NCBI GenBank assembly: GCA_004123355.1
Contig: SCHM01000002.1
Span: 6,793,569 to 6,857,568, forward strand
From: Amphirosellinia nigrospora
Lineage: Eukaryota > Ascomycota > Sordariomycetes > Xylariales > Xylariaceae
Direction: 5' to 3'
DNA length: 64,000 bases
How positions within the stretch are numbered: position 1 is the stretch's first letter; every line of letters begins with the position of its first letter. Under the pieces are notes generated by a model. The model worked only from the letters and a program-made list of their open reading frames with translations. It made no database searches and was not told the DNA's origin. The position numbers were made by a program, and so were the translations under genes. Positions 30,641 to 42,780 of the stretch are shown in pieces.

Positions 30641-32718
30641 AACCAAAAAAAAAACCTATATAACTAATAAAATAAATATTTTAATATTTAAGTTTAGTTT
30701 AATATTTATTTTAAAATTTATAAAAACTTTATATAATTACTTTAGCTTTATAAAATAATATTTTATAAGTTTTATATAAAACTTTATATAATATTATATT
30801 ACGTACTAATTAAAATCTATATAATAATATATAAAAATAAATAATAAATATTTTATAGTTTTTTAGCTAATAAAATAAGTTTTTAAATTAAAAGCTAAAT
30901 TAAAAACTAACTTTTTTTTTTAAATTATAATATTATATTAAAATATATATAGTTTAAACTATATTATAAAATAACCTAATATAATAAAACTTATAATAAA
31001 GTTTATATTAATTAATAATTTTTTATTTAAAAAAGTTTTTAATATTTTAATTTATTTTATTAAAAAGCTAGCAAACGTTTTTATTTAGCTTTTAGCTATA
31101 TAGTAACTAAAAGCTATTACTTTTTTTAAAATTAGCGTTATATAAACTTTTTTTTTTTATTTTCCCTTTTCCCCGGGAGCGCTCTAAAATACTTAATATT
31201 ATATAATTAATTATAAGTTCGGATTTTAATAATATAATTATTTAAAAATAAAACTATTAGTATAAAATAACTTTTAAACTTTTTTAATAATATTTTTAAC
31301 GAATAATAAATTTTAATATTTATTTTATTATAATAATATTATTAAATATTATTTATTTTAAACTAAATATTTTAAAAGCTTAAATTATATTTTTTAATTT
31401 TCGATTATACGTTTATATTATTAATATTAATAATTTTAACTAATACGGGCTAATATAAATATTAAGAATACTAAGTTTAAATAATAGGTTTATATTTTTT
31501 TGCTTATTAAAAAATAAGGTTTATTATTTTATTAATTTTTTATAGGTTAATTAACGTAATAATCCGGAATTATATATAAATATATTAATTTGTTTTTTTT
31601 AAGCTAATATTTCGACTAAAACTATAAAATTAAACTTGTTTTAAATAACGGCTAAGGTTATCCGCTATATAAAATATATTTAAAAAATAAAATAAATAAA
31701 TATTAATATATATATTTTAATAAAAAATAATTATTTATAAATAAAAATTAAAGCGAACTTAAACTATTTATAATAATAAAATCGATTGTTTAATAATAAA
31801 CTTTTAGCTATAATTAGTTTTAGTATATTTTTATTTAATTAATTTATTTAATTAATTGTTTTTTTTGCTAGCTTTATATTAAAAATATAAAATATAGCTA
31901 TTATAAAATTATTGTTTAAATATATATTAATATTATTATTATTTATAAAATATTAACTATTAAGTTTAAAGCTATAAAAATATTTAAATATTAATTACTT
32001 TTATTAAAAAAATTAATTATTTTATTAAAAACTTTTAAAGCATAATAATAAAATATTTATTTTTAATAATAGTTTAGTTACTAATACTATTATTACTATT
32101 TTATATTTAATAAAAAATAGTTAAAAAAATAATAAAATTAAAAAATAAATTTTATTAAATATATAAAAAATAAAAAAACTATTATATATATATATATTTA
32201 TATACTTAAAAGCTTAATATTCCCGATATTATATAAATAATTATATAACTATAGCGAACTATTTAGATTAAATTATATTAAGTTTTTCGATTTAATTTAA
32301 TTTAATTAATATTCGAAAAAAGTTTACGAACTTTTTAAATTTATAAAGTTTTTTTTATATTTATATTTTATAATAGCTTTTTATAATAATAGCTAAACTT
32401 TACCCCGGCTTTTTTATTTAAAGCCGGAATAAAATATTAATATGCTTTAAAAAAAAAAAAATAAAAAAAAAACGAGCTATTAATACAAAAATACGAAATT
32501 TTTAGTATTATAGTATTATTCGGTTAAAACGGTTAAAGCTTTATAAAAAAAAGCAACCTTTTTAAAAGGGAAAGATAAGCAATTAATATAAAAAGAAAAA
32601 AAAAAACAAAAAAAAAAAAGCGTAAAAAAACGTGCTTACTTTCGACCACTTTCGGCTACTTTATTTTTATGCTTCCTTTTCTAGAAGGGGAGGAAAAAAA
32701 TGAAAAATCAACATAATT

Positions 32719-32979
32719 TCACTCACGCGTTTCTGTGAGCGCTTCAATGCAGTCCCGGTGTAAACACCATATTCGATGTTTGGATTCATATCTCGACGGC
32801 CACAAGAAGAATCGATGGATGACAGGGGAGGCCTCCCACCTTTTTAGTGAGCTTTCCCAAGATGATGGTAGGCCCCTCCCTCCCCCAGGATTCTCGGGCA
32901 GCGCCTTGAAGATATCCTCACGGTTGATGGCAAGGCACCTGTGACAGAATTTATCAGATTGTTTACTAACCTTGGCCAA
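32719..32979 (-). pseudogene. Short Cys-containing ORF remnant at the island edge
   Basis: An open frame of about 86 codons on the minus strand, ending 90 bases inside the island. It has no convincing ATG; the frame simply opens near a GTTAGT that could be a splice donor. It reads a CHRC pair followed by LAINREDIF and, near the end, CLHRDC. A Cys-x-x-Cys pair near the start is reminiscent of the N-termini of fungal HET-type proteins, but no HET core follows. It may be the surviving end of a gene truncated at the boundary, or chance. Confidence 0.2.
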
Positions 32980-33234
32980 TTATTAATAATAGATACGTCA
33001 ATTGGTAGTGTAGAGAAGAGCTATCGAGGTTCCCCAAATTCTGCCCGAGTTGGTTGCGGGACCTAGGATCTGACCAGACCCCTGTATGGCCCACCGTCCC
33101 CCTGTTATTCGGGAGGATCCGAAAGATAGGGATCAAGACTAAGTAGCCAAATCCAGACAAGTAGATGGAGAGAAATCTAGCTAGGCACATACTCAGCCGC
33201 TCCTCGCCACTGCCTATTGCAAGTGGCAGATACT

Positions 33235-33240
33235 TATATA
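33235..33240 (+). promoter_or_regulatory. TATA-like box upstream of the membrane-HET gene
   Basis: TATATA lies about 75 bases upstream of the ATG at 33314. It is the only TATA-like box near this locus. None lies between the membrane segment and the HET segment, which favours one transcript for both. Confidence 0.4.
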
Positions 33241-33313
33241 GCTCGGCGTAGTCACTCAAGGAGACGCTGCTGAATCTACCCTCAAAGCATCAACTACAAC
33301 GTGAGCCGCCAGG

Positions 33314-34195
33314 ATGGAGCTCGGATACTGGATCGCATTTTGGATCTTCTTCGGAATTTCCGTATTATGCCAGTTTCACCCTGTATTCAGGATTTCCTTC
33401 CTCGTGTTGCTAGTGCTCATGGTAACGAGCAACAACCAGATGTCGCAATACTGCTGGGTCACCTTTTGGCTCAGTTTCGGCTTTGCGTACAAAGGCTTGC
33501 ACGATCACATCCCGGCACCCGCCGTAGGCATGGGCCTTGTATACGGGATCTTGGCTATAGCTCGCTTCTTCGTGACTGTGGATTATGAAATGCCGACTCC
33601 AGTCTTCTGGGTACTTGTCGTTCTCCTCGCGCTAACATACCACGGAAACACTGCGGGAAGCTTCCTACATTATGTCATTGTGATCTTTAGCATCCATTCT
33701 GCGGACGACGGTATCCGAATCCCGGGACTTCAGATCAGCTATCACATTATATCGGCCTTGATCATCACCCTGTTCGTTGTCGTGAACATTATGGCGCATG
33801 CCCAATACACGGCGTCGATCCTGCTCTGGGTCATCGCGGTTGGTGTGTTCCGCCACGAGATGTGGCCTAACAACAGAGAATTTGGCTGGAAGTGGATTGG
33901 TGCCTGGTATCTCCTGTTTCAAGCTTTGAATTTCGCCTTCGCGCCATATATGCCACCACCTTGGTACGTAATGTGGGCGGTCATTGTCGTCGGCTTGGGC
34001 TTCCAGTTCCACCCTGGCCAGTCCCTCGGGGATTCGCTCTCTGGGCTGCCACAATCCTTGTGTTGCGCTTTGTGTTATTCTTCATCTATGTTTTCTATTT
34101 CCTCAATGGTGCGAGGGCGGACCTTTTCCCTTTTAATCTCTTTAGCTCCACGTGGAGAAAAGGCAGGCCACGCTGGTTCCCGCTCAGCGCTATGA
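33314..34195 (+). CDS. Polytopic membrane protein segment, probably fused to HET
   Basis: This frame begins MELGYWIAFWIFFG and contains about nine to ten hydrophobic helices up to about 34030. I do not recognise the family. At the run GGGG (34028-34031) the frame changes. Read on in the present frame, the protein becomes non-hydrophobic and stops at 34195. With one extra G it continues as LGGFALWAATILVLRF, a clear further transmembrane helix, then an Arg/Lys-rich stretch. It then runs without a stop into the Cys-x-x-Cys start of the HET segment (34192). So the likely gene is a single membrane-HET fusion spanning 33314-36780. The overlap of the two reading frames at ATGA (34192-34195) is then an artefact. 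The start is chosen because it follows a TATA-like box and begins a strongly hydrophobic segment. A real frameshift or a hidden intron is possible, but no GT-AG pair of the right length was found. Confidence 0.6.
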   Translation: MELGYWIAFWIFFGISVLCQFHPVFRISFLVLLVLMVTSNNQMSQYCWVTFWLSFGFAYKGLHDHIPAPAVGMGLVYGILAIARFFVTVDYEMPTPVFWVLVVLLALTYHGNTAGSFLHYVIVIFSIHSADDGIRIPGLQISYHIISALIITLFVVVNIMAHAQYTASILLWVIAVGVFRHEMWPNNREFGWKWIGAWYLLFQALNFAFAPYMPPPWYVMWAVIVVGLGFQFHPGQSLGDSLSGLPQSLCCALCYSSSMFSISSMVRGRTFSLLISLAPRGEKAGHAGSRSAL

Positions 34196-36780
34196 AGCAA
34201 GACGACCACAACATAGCGACCTTATGCGAACAATGCAACAATGTTATCGAGAATTCAAAGCTTATCATCGGCTCCTCGTATCTCGCCCGACTTGTAGAGT
34301 CGCACGAATTCTCGACTAGAGTTGAGTTTGGTTCCAAGTTCAAAAAGCCTGACGCTGAACCAGGGACCAGCGATATCATTTCGGACTTCCCTACGTCATC
34401 TTGTCATCTCTGCTGTCTCATGTGGTACTCCATGAGCCCAACACGCCAGGACGAGATACAAGATGAAATACGCCGGAAAACAATCCAAGCGGGGTGCGAC
34501 TCACACGAGAGTACTGATGATGGCCGCTTCGGTCTATCTAAACCTCAGGATCCCGAGGCTGAACTGAGGATCAAGGTGTGGGAGGAGCGGCCGCTGTCAC
34601 CCTATACATACCTACAGCTTCATTGGGGCGAAATACCAATTGGGTCCCGACTCTTAGTTTGTCGGGAGTCCCAACAAACTCAGGACAAGCCTTTTGCTAC
34701 TCGTGAGTCTCTTTCCATGACACCTCCATATCGACTGCAAACAGTATCACTAATCACTATAACAGCATCGCCCGCTATCAGTTCCTTCAAGACCAACTCC
34801 ACAGAGCATTTCGAGCAAGCAAAGAAGTGGCTCGAGATGTGTAGAGCTGGTCATAAACTCTGCCAGGGTGTAGGAAACGCGAAGCTTGAGCTTCCAGCAT
34901 GAATGCTCTACGTATCTGGCGGACAAGACTGGACGATAGAAAAGCCACCAGCGGCTGTTAAGCTGATCCAAACGAACCTAATCGACCCGAATACTGCATA
35001 TTTAGCGCTAAGTCACTGCTGGGGTAAAACAGAGGAGATAGGATTTAAACTTACGTCGACTAACATTGACGCTTGCTTCGAGAGCATTGACTTTGGTAGT
35101 CTCTCTAACAACATGAAAGATGCTATTGTCGCTACAATATCTCTGGGCTTCTCATACATCTGGATTGATTCCCTATGCATTCTACAGAGAGACCACAGCA
35201 ACGAGGAAGACAATAACCCAGACGCTATTTGGAGGAAAGATTGGAAAGCCGAGGCTAAGAAAATGGGCAGTGTCTATTCCGGGGCGGCTTGTACCATAGC
35301 ATCGACAGGGTCGCCTAGTAGCGCTGGTGGATGCTTCCACAGACGGAACTGTAAGAGCCTTGAACCCTGCAAGATCGGCGTCTCTTCACCAGACGCGCTC
35401 TTACCTCGGTGGATTTATGCTCACAAAGACGATGTCATGGAGTTTGAGCGAAGCGTGGATATGGCGCCACTCAACACTCGAGGCTGGGTGATGCAAGAAC
35501 GGCTTCTGTCTCGTCGTATCCTCCACTTTGGGGCAGGCATGATATTCTGGGAGTGCTGCAGCCGGTCGGCCTCGGAGCTCAACCCGCATGGATATACTTA
35601 CAAGAAGATTTCGCAAGATTTCAAGGATCACTATGCGCCCGACCTCACTGGATATATCTCTAACCGTGCTGAAATGCAGCAGGCGGAAGCCCAGGGGCGT
35701 GGGTTCAGCTGGGCCACCGCAGAGCAGGTTCGCCGACGACCGCCGCCCGCAATGGTAGACCCAGATGCTCCACGTGATAGCCAGGCTGTGTGGCAGCATA
35801 AATTTGCCTTCTGGAGGAACGTTCTCAAACCCACAGCCGAAGCCTGGGAAGACGATGAGGGAGATACAATGACCGACCGTGCGCGTGCCGGGTTCAGAGC
35901 GGCGTTTGAACGGCTCCGTGGCAGCTCGAGTACGGAGCAGCTCTCAGGAGCAACACAAGTGGGCAGAGATAGCTTCAGCCAGACGTGGTATGATGTCGTC
36001 GAGTCGTATTCACGCGGAAAGCTGTCATGGCCGACGGACAAACTGATCGCGTTGAAGGGTGTTGAAGATGAAGTCGCCCGAGCGACGAAGTTTACATACC
36101 TTCGAGGGCTTTGGAAGGAACGGTTGGTGACGGATCTGCTGTGGTTTGCCATTGACGGCCCGGGCAAGCGTCTACTGGACAACGGAATCCCAGTGGCGCC
36201 GACTTGGTCGTGGGCGTCCATCGAGGGCGCCGTGTCAATTGACCTGCTTCCGGAAAACTCTCGTCTTGATATCAAAGAGGCCAAGGTACTTGTTACTATT
36301 GAAAACTCCAGCCCAAGCAGCGATAATCCCGGGGATATGATGGTAGTCTTGAATGGCCCCCTACTCCCTATCTCAGCGCCAGTGTCAGACGGCACTATGT
36401 GGACCATCAGCATCGGCACAGGCGACCACGCTTCGGCTAGATTCTTCCCCGATGTCCAATCTCTTGATATTGGTATGATGACCGACTTAGCATGTCTGAC
36501 CTTCCTGGTGCTGGATCGTCCGAAGGAAAAGTTAGCACTCAACTCGTCCAGTGAAGATGTTCAGGGGTTGGTTCTGCGGCTCATGAGCTCAAGCGAACGG
36601 GATGATGCTATATTGGATACATACGAACGAGTTGGCTACTTCACAACTAGCTATATGACTAAATCGCGAGCCACTCAGTTGGGTCGTAAGGCACTGAAGG
36701 AAGCGGAGGTCAAAAGTCTATGTATCACTGGGTGGTCTGCGGGGTTCTCCCACCGGTCTCCGCCGCAAGTCTATTCCTGA
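34192..36780 (+). CDS. HET domain (heterokaryon incompatibility) protein, interrupted
   Basis: HET proteins trigger programmed cell death when genetically different fungal cells fuse. The N-terminal part has LCEQC and later SSCHLCCL, the paired cysteines common before HET domains. An intron is likely at 34703-34765 (GTGAGT...CTAATCAC...ACAG, 63 nt). It keeps the frame open either way. The HET core has all three conserved motifs: YLALSHCWG (about 34999), SYIWIDSLCILQRD (about 35150) and RGWVMQERLLSRRILHF (35479). A C-terminal APTWSWASIEG follows, also typical. An in-frame TGA at 34900-34902 interrupts the chain at LELPA-stop-MLYVSGG. Family members usually have Arg here (LPxRLxxV), so CGA-to-TGA is likely. 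From 34903 to 36780 the frame is fully open (625 codons). Upstream the frame is continuous with the membrane segment if one base is added at 34028-34031. Status (pseudogene, sequencing error or read-through) is open. Confidence 0.85.
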
Positions 36781-37789
36781 ACAGCAGGGTTCGCAGTTGA
36801 TAGTCTCTTCCCTAGACGCAACTTCAAGCGACATACTCAAGAGGCACAACTAAAACAATCTCGTCCAGTTTCACAAGCCTCTGCTGCGACACATCAATGA
36901 ATCGTGTGGTCCTATGTAGCAACCTGGACTCAGGTGTAATAGACTGACAATCCGCTCGCGAACGCACTTATGAGCCCAAAGCCAGGCCTGCGGTGAGTCT
37001 GCCCATTTAGAGAAGACGCCATGCGCGAGCACGGGCTCTAATCTAAGCATTTCCCCGACACGTCGCCTCCGGGAATCCAGATGATCAGCATATAAGTTGC
37101 ATCCGAGTTGGCCAGGTACAGTCGTATCATTAAAATATAAAGTTTTTCCAATGTTAATTTTTGCAAGATTTAGTATGTATTTTCACCCCTTATTAATTTA
37201 CCCCTTTTTCTTCAAATCACTCGCCCTACTTCACTACTTAGGAAGTAACCTCAGTTGCGTATTTTTCAACTAACTATGTGCCCGTTAGGAGCGTTGCCGG
37301 CTATTATTAAGTGAAAGAAGGGCACAACAATGCATGATTGGGATCCGACTGTGTTTGACAGGGACCTCTATTCTTATTCGGCGAATAAATATCATATTTA
37401 ACGGAGCACACGAGAGTTTTCCAGCTGCCTACCCAGTATTCCTTAAAGAAGACTTTATTTAATAGGCGAATCAGTCAAAGATATCCCGACGAGACTGTAA
37501 GTTTTACGCCCCTATATGCTTTATACATAGCTATGACAATGTATATGAGTCAAGAATACTGTTAGTATCATATTAGTATACGTCATTGATCCTCCACCTT
37601 TGGACACCCGGTGTATATGATAGTCCAGAGACGAAAACCTGCTGATCACACTTCGTTGCCTCCGCCAGTGATACGTGACGGATAGTATATCTCGCATACT
37701 TCCCTCTATATCATGGGGCTGGTAACCTGTAGCAATCGACAATGTCTTGTCGCGTTCGTGATAGTAGACGGTACTACTGTCTTGAAAAC
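36781..37789. other. Intergenic, no gene seen
   Basis: 3' flank of the HET gene followed by unremarkable sequence with a local AT-rich patch at about 37130-37215. No ORF with family motifs, tRNA or clear repeat was recognised. Confidence 0.6.
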
Positions 37790-38157
37790 CGACACCAAGG
37801 ACAGAGCCCTTAGTGTCACACGAATCTGGCTGAGTGCGCAATACAGTGCCACACGGATCCCACACAGAGTTCGCTAAATACTACCCTACGAGGCTGAGGC
37901 AGTCGTACAAAGTTATCGTAAGTCGCAAGCAGACACCGAAGTTGAACTCGAGTACCGAGACACTCGGTTCTCCGGCTACACAGGTCTCTAGGTAGGTTGG
38001 CGGAGGTCCGCGAAGGAGAGGAGAATTCTGAGCATAAAAGGGCACGAATCCTCCCCTCAAGGGAATAAAGAACTTAGATCTATATGACCCCTTTGGCACC
38101 ACAGTTGCTTATTACTCAATTTGAATCCCATTCCAAGCCCTCTATCTGAGCCCTGGT
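37790..38157 (+). mobile_element. TE fragment (LTR-like) that escaped RIP
   Basis: Normal-composition sequence whose RIP-mutated relatives are at about 1232-1590 and 21258-21890. A TATA-like GCATAAAAG (38032-38040) is followed by AATAAAG (38064-38070). This is the order of promoter and polyadenylation signal expected in an LTR. The homology ends near GGTGACACAAC. It may extend some tens of bases to the left. At about 365 bp it is shorter than the duplication length RIP usually needs in Neurospora (about 400 bp or more), which could explain why it is not mutated. It could be a solo LTR or a truncated insertion. Confidence 0.6.
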
Positions 38158-41100
38158 GACACAACCTTAGAAGTCAGGGTGTGGGGTGTATATTGATATC
38201 TTTCGTTGCGCGAAGAGCCCAGTTCCCTCCGAGGGCTAGTCCCTAGGGTCTCAGGCTTCATGAAGCTTGACAAGGGAGGGGCTGAGGGGTCCGGGTGAGG
38301 GATCGTGAGATCAAGTGGTGTCTTGTGAATTTCGACGAGGTCACAAAATACACAGACTGGCTCTATGTTGACTATTCAGGACCTGTATTCAGCGGAAATA
38401 CCTCGGTAGACGCCATAAAAGCCTCCTAATAGCATACCACCAGTTCTTCGCAGTTTGATTTGGTCAGCAGTAGTGAGTGTATCGCGAAATTACTAAGACG
38501 TAGTGCAAAGATTTAAATGTATGCAAAACTGCTTATCAAGGTTCCATTCAGTTATTATGGATTGTATTAAATAGCTGAGATGGGTATAAACTCATTGAAT
38601 TTTCCTTGTCCTTGGGTCAGACACTCAAACGCAAGGTGGGCGAAAGGTCATTCAGTTGTCTCCTTCTTACAGACACGATGCTCTGACGACTACATTACCC
38701 AAGAGCAATCGATCAATGCGGCCACACCGGTCGAAGTGGATTTCTAGTAGGTTTTCAACAGTATAAAATCAGAGAATTCGGGGGACTAACTATCAAAAGT
38801 GCAATTTCCTGTCAATTATATTCGTGGCCGGCGAAGCGCCGGTCAACTTAAGTTCATGGTTGCTCTCACACAGGTGATTTACGAGCGTTTGGTCAGTTTC
38901 TAGCGCTGAGCTTGCTTATAATACGCTATACTGCAACTTTAATTAGTAATTATCGCGGCGTTACGCGTGTAAGCTGAATCTTATTGATACCCATAGCCTT
39001 CTAGGTGCCCTGGATCCGTTAGGGCCTCCTCAATACTAATTAATGTCGGTTTATGGAAACATGAATTAGATGCATTTTATATATTTGTGGAAATCTTTAA
39101 CTTAGCCATCTGGTCCCTACGGCCAGGAGGCCGCGAAAGATTTGATGAAGAACCCCAATGCCGTTGTGTCTAACTCTAGTTAATTTGCTCATCAGACTGA
39201 TGTTCAAGTCCAGAAATCAATTCCAGAGAATGTACAAAACCGCTGTTTTATGCTGTTTTATGCTGTTTAATAGAGAGCAGCTAGAATACGAGGTCTCAGA
39301 TGTTCAGGGAGTGGCGTGAATGTGTGGCGCTTCCATTAAATTCTATAGTGTCTTCATAGGGATAAGGCAACGAAAGACTGTCAATGGTACGTAAGGTCAT
39401 TGTTGTGGGAAGCTGCCACATAAGACCATCTAGAATCCATCTGACCGTATTGATGTCTCTGTGCAGAGTTGTTAGGAGGACGATAGTTGGTAGTTCAGCA
39501 GTTATGAATTCCTTGTTCGGGTTGTATTTATAATTATAGCTATGTTGAGCGTAGTGGGTTTTAAATTCATAAATATCTGTGGTTTATAGAAGCTCATTAT
39601 CCCATGTCAGACCAAATTCAGTAATTTCATACAGAATGCGCACGCGTGCTTTGAAAAGGGCGTAAAACTATGAAATCCTCAGTTTCGAATGAATCCGGAT
39701 ATCGTGTTGAGGGATTGCAGAAAGCAGACCTGCTCTTACGGGCTACGGGGATGTTGGGTATGTAAGTCGCCAACGTTTTAGTTACTGCAGGGAGCGGTTT
39801 CTAAGCCTCTATACTACGACGTACAAGGGAGGAGAAACGTGAAAGGGCGTATGTCAGAACAACCTGAGAAGTTGGTATCGTAGATCTAGCCTGGTCTATT
39901 TTGTAGAATAACCGACGACGCGACGTGCGATTTTAAATCAAGAATCCAGCAGGGTGGCGTAGCGAGATACTCGAGTCACTTGATGGAAATAGATCCTGAA
40001 TAAAGGGAGTTTTAGCATGTAGTTAAAGCAAATTGAAGTTGTTGAGCCGCATCCACTTGGGATATTGGCAATCATAATAACTATCGAGTGTATACACCTT
40101 ATTGATGTGATCGAAACTCTAAAATGTGATTAAAGTAAATGGAGGGACACTTCGATAAGCTAAGCTAGGGCAACATGAACTGAAACATTTGCCAGTAGCG
40201 TACGGGCGTCTAAGCGGGTACGTGACATTGATTCGGTAGGTTATCAAATTAGATGTATATCTATTTGACGAAGAGGCTGGCAAAGGTGCGAAACTAAAAG
40301 GATGGGCGATGAATTCTATTGGCCCGGTCCGCCAATCCAATAGGACCCTTTTTAGATCGGCATTGTCTCTAATACAATATGAAATATGACAACATATCAT
40401 GGCCTTATTGCTACTAGAAGTGGCCGAGGCTGGCAACTAGAAAGAGTCGGTGTCGCATAGGCCGGTCACAAGAAAGGTACACAAGGGTTTGGCACTAGGA
40501 ATGAGCATAATATACGTTAATTAAATAACAATCTGGGCCACCGTGCTTGACATACCTGGCGTTGGCGGTCTGGGTTATCCATCCATATCATCTTAAGCAA
40601 GTAGAAGAGGGGGCGTGAGCGCCATGCTTTCGCTGCAACTTCAGTGGCAAAAAGAGGATGACGTGTTGCCAGCTAGCTCTGGACCTCGGAGCCCTAAGAC
40701 AGTGTTGGGGGCTAAGTAGTTTCATAGATCATAATTTATTTGATAGGCTACTATGCGTCCAAGTAGGCACCTTAAGGCAGATACGTGCTAATGCTTAGGT
40801 AATAAGCTGTGCGATAGGAGGCTCTCTACCCGATTGAACATGAGTTATGGTTATTGCAAGAACACGCTGCAGTCACGGGATCGAGAGTACCAGCTTTTGC
40901 GTGTCCACACAACTTCGCTCCGAGGCCACGTGATTCCCACGTATAAGGAAGTGTAGCAACACATGAAGTATCTAGCTCCAATGTCCTTCCCCTAGTCGTA
41001 CACTATATTAGCTAGGTAAGCAACAGTTTTCGTTTTGGTCCCCATATCTTTGCACAAAGTTGGTACTAACACAAACGACAACTGGAGGACGGGGGACGTC

Positions 41101-42780
41101 TCGTTTGGCCACACATGCAATGACAACTCAGACGCTCCAGGCCAAGCTTCATCGCCACGGCGAGACGAAGGCATGCAAGTGGGTGGGATAGGGGCTTTAT
41201 GTGATGTGGTGTGTTGAATGAAGCCGCTTGCATCCCAAGAGCCTGCTAACGGAGTGTCCTTCGTGGAGGCTATGCAAGACATCACAGCCCACCCACTTTT
41301 GTATACCTTGGGTAGACTATGAGAATGAATTAGCCCTGATGCTTGACCGCCTGTGACCCTAATAGCGACCTAGCCCTCAGCGTATCTGGAACGGAAGAGG
41401 AAAGATTTGTACTGAGGCCGCTTAGCATGACTGCCTATAGAGATATGACGAGCCCAGACCTCAGTCCCAGGACTTGAGAAGGTTTTATGGATGGTCGTGG
41501 CGTCGGCGGCCAGGCCGGCTTCTCCTACATATGTATAGCTATCAGACCAATGTCTGAGTATGTCCATGGCTGACCGTAGGCGGCCATGCGCGTTTCCTAT
41601 GCTTGCCTAGTACATAAGTACTTAACAGCATCGCGTCGTGAGCTCCCTTGCAGGGCCTCGGTTGTTTCGTGGCCCACCACCATCTCGTCAGCAAGTATTA
41701 GGATTGACTGGCCACCGCATCCTCCCAAGCCAGACAAACATGCAGGATGAGGGCGGTTGAAAAGAAACCACGTCGACTGAGGAGATATCGCTAGTCCATC
41801 CCTTTTTCTCGGGCCCTCACCAAGAGCCAGTGTGCAAATGGTGTTTCGGACCCAGATCACAAGGGCGTCAGCTGTGCCAGATATGAGACATTGAAATAAG
41901 ATCCGAAGCTTTGGCCCCGGCCTGTCTTTCCTGGGATGATCTTCGTTCGATAGTCGATCACTGAGATTGCTTGGCAATAGTCAGTCAGTCAATGACATAG
42001 CTGCGGCTCGTTGCACTGTAGACCGACACGACACGACCGGACTTCCAGACTGGACTGGACTGGATTGGACTGGGAGGGAGGGAGGGTGGTTCGTCTTTAT
42101 GAACGCGAAAAGAGCGTGCATAATGTACAGGTAAGGTAGGCAGCGAGTGAGGCCCCTCGGCCGCCCATTAACGCGTGGAAACAGGAATCGTCGCGGCGTC
42201 GCTCGCTTGCTGCGGAGGTGAGTGCCTGATTGGGCTGGGCTATCGTAGGAATCGTAATAAAATGCCCGGACTGCCCTGTGCTCCCTGTGCACCCCTGTAA
42301 TGGCCCACTCCCCCACTCCCCGAATCTGGCTCGGCATCGATTTTGACGCGATGATTGGTTTTGTCATTATCTGTTCCAGTTGCAGCGCGCATAACTTCTA
42401 ATTTGTCCACTTTCTCCAGTGAGACCCATACCAGGTTCCATATGCTGCTAAGAGACATGACGAACCAATCAACATCTTGCTGCTGCTAATTAAAGCCCGT
42501 GTTTGTCCACCTTGGGTTAGGCGGGCCCAAGCTCCTTGCATTAGGTACTGTCAAGCATGTACACTACCTCCTTGCTTCTGCGCCGAGCCCGGTAGTTTGC
42601 CTACTGTATTTGAACTACCCAGCTCAGTGCCTGCTCAGTGCCTGCTTGATTTTGCCGAATGTCCGTCGTGAGCCCATTTAATCTCTGGGCCTCATTGGCC
42701 CGACGCCCTTTGCGCCCACGCCATCGCGCGTCCGACACGCCAATCACTCCCAGCGTGGTACAACATGCATTACAGCTCTG
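38158..42780. other. Gene-poor stretch of normal composition
   Basis: About 4.6 kb without any ORF that looks like a protein. Small features: a perfect 6-bp hairpin CCGGCG-AAG-CGCCGG at 38828-38842; three tandem TGCTGTTTTA-like units at about 39242-39270; and a GGACT/GGATT repeat followed by GGGA repeats at about 42050-42087. The stretch could hold old, unrecognisable repeats or non-coding RNA. The sequence itself does not say. Confidence 0.5.

Larger units (their letters stand above)
18511..32630. repeat. AT-rich RIP-degraded repeat block, second part
   Basis: Same base composition and lack of ORFs as the first block. It contains a relative of the 37.8-kb element (about 21258-21890), a minisatellite-like array at about 22905-23265, an A-run and T-run pair at about 24079-24336, and a lightly mutated remnant at about 28980-29265. 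The block ends abruptly at about 32630, where normal composition starts within a few tens of bases. Confidence 0.85.

Noticed and set aside
1-32630. Centromere
   Set aside because: Long AT-rich RIP-mutated blocks are found at fungal centromeres but also throughout interstitial and subtelomeric repeats. Nothing in the sequence separates these cases; CENP-A ChIP would be needed.
34192-34195. ATGA overlap between the membrane frame and the HET frame, like bacterial translational coupling
   Set aside because: This is a fungal nuclear gene. The overlap disappears if the base missing at 34028-34031 is restored.
35631-36542. A 303-codon open frame on the minus strand
   Set aside because: It is antisense to the HET coding region, has no recognisable motif, and its composition is explained by the plus-strand codons.
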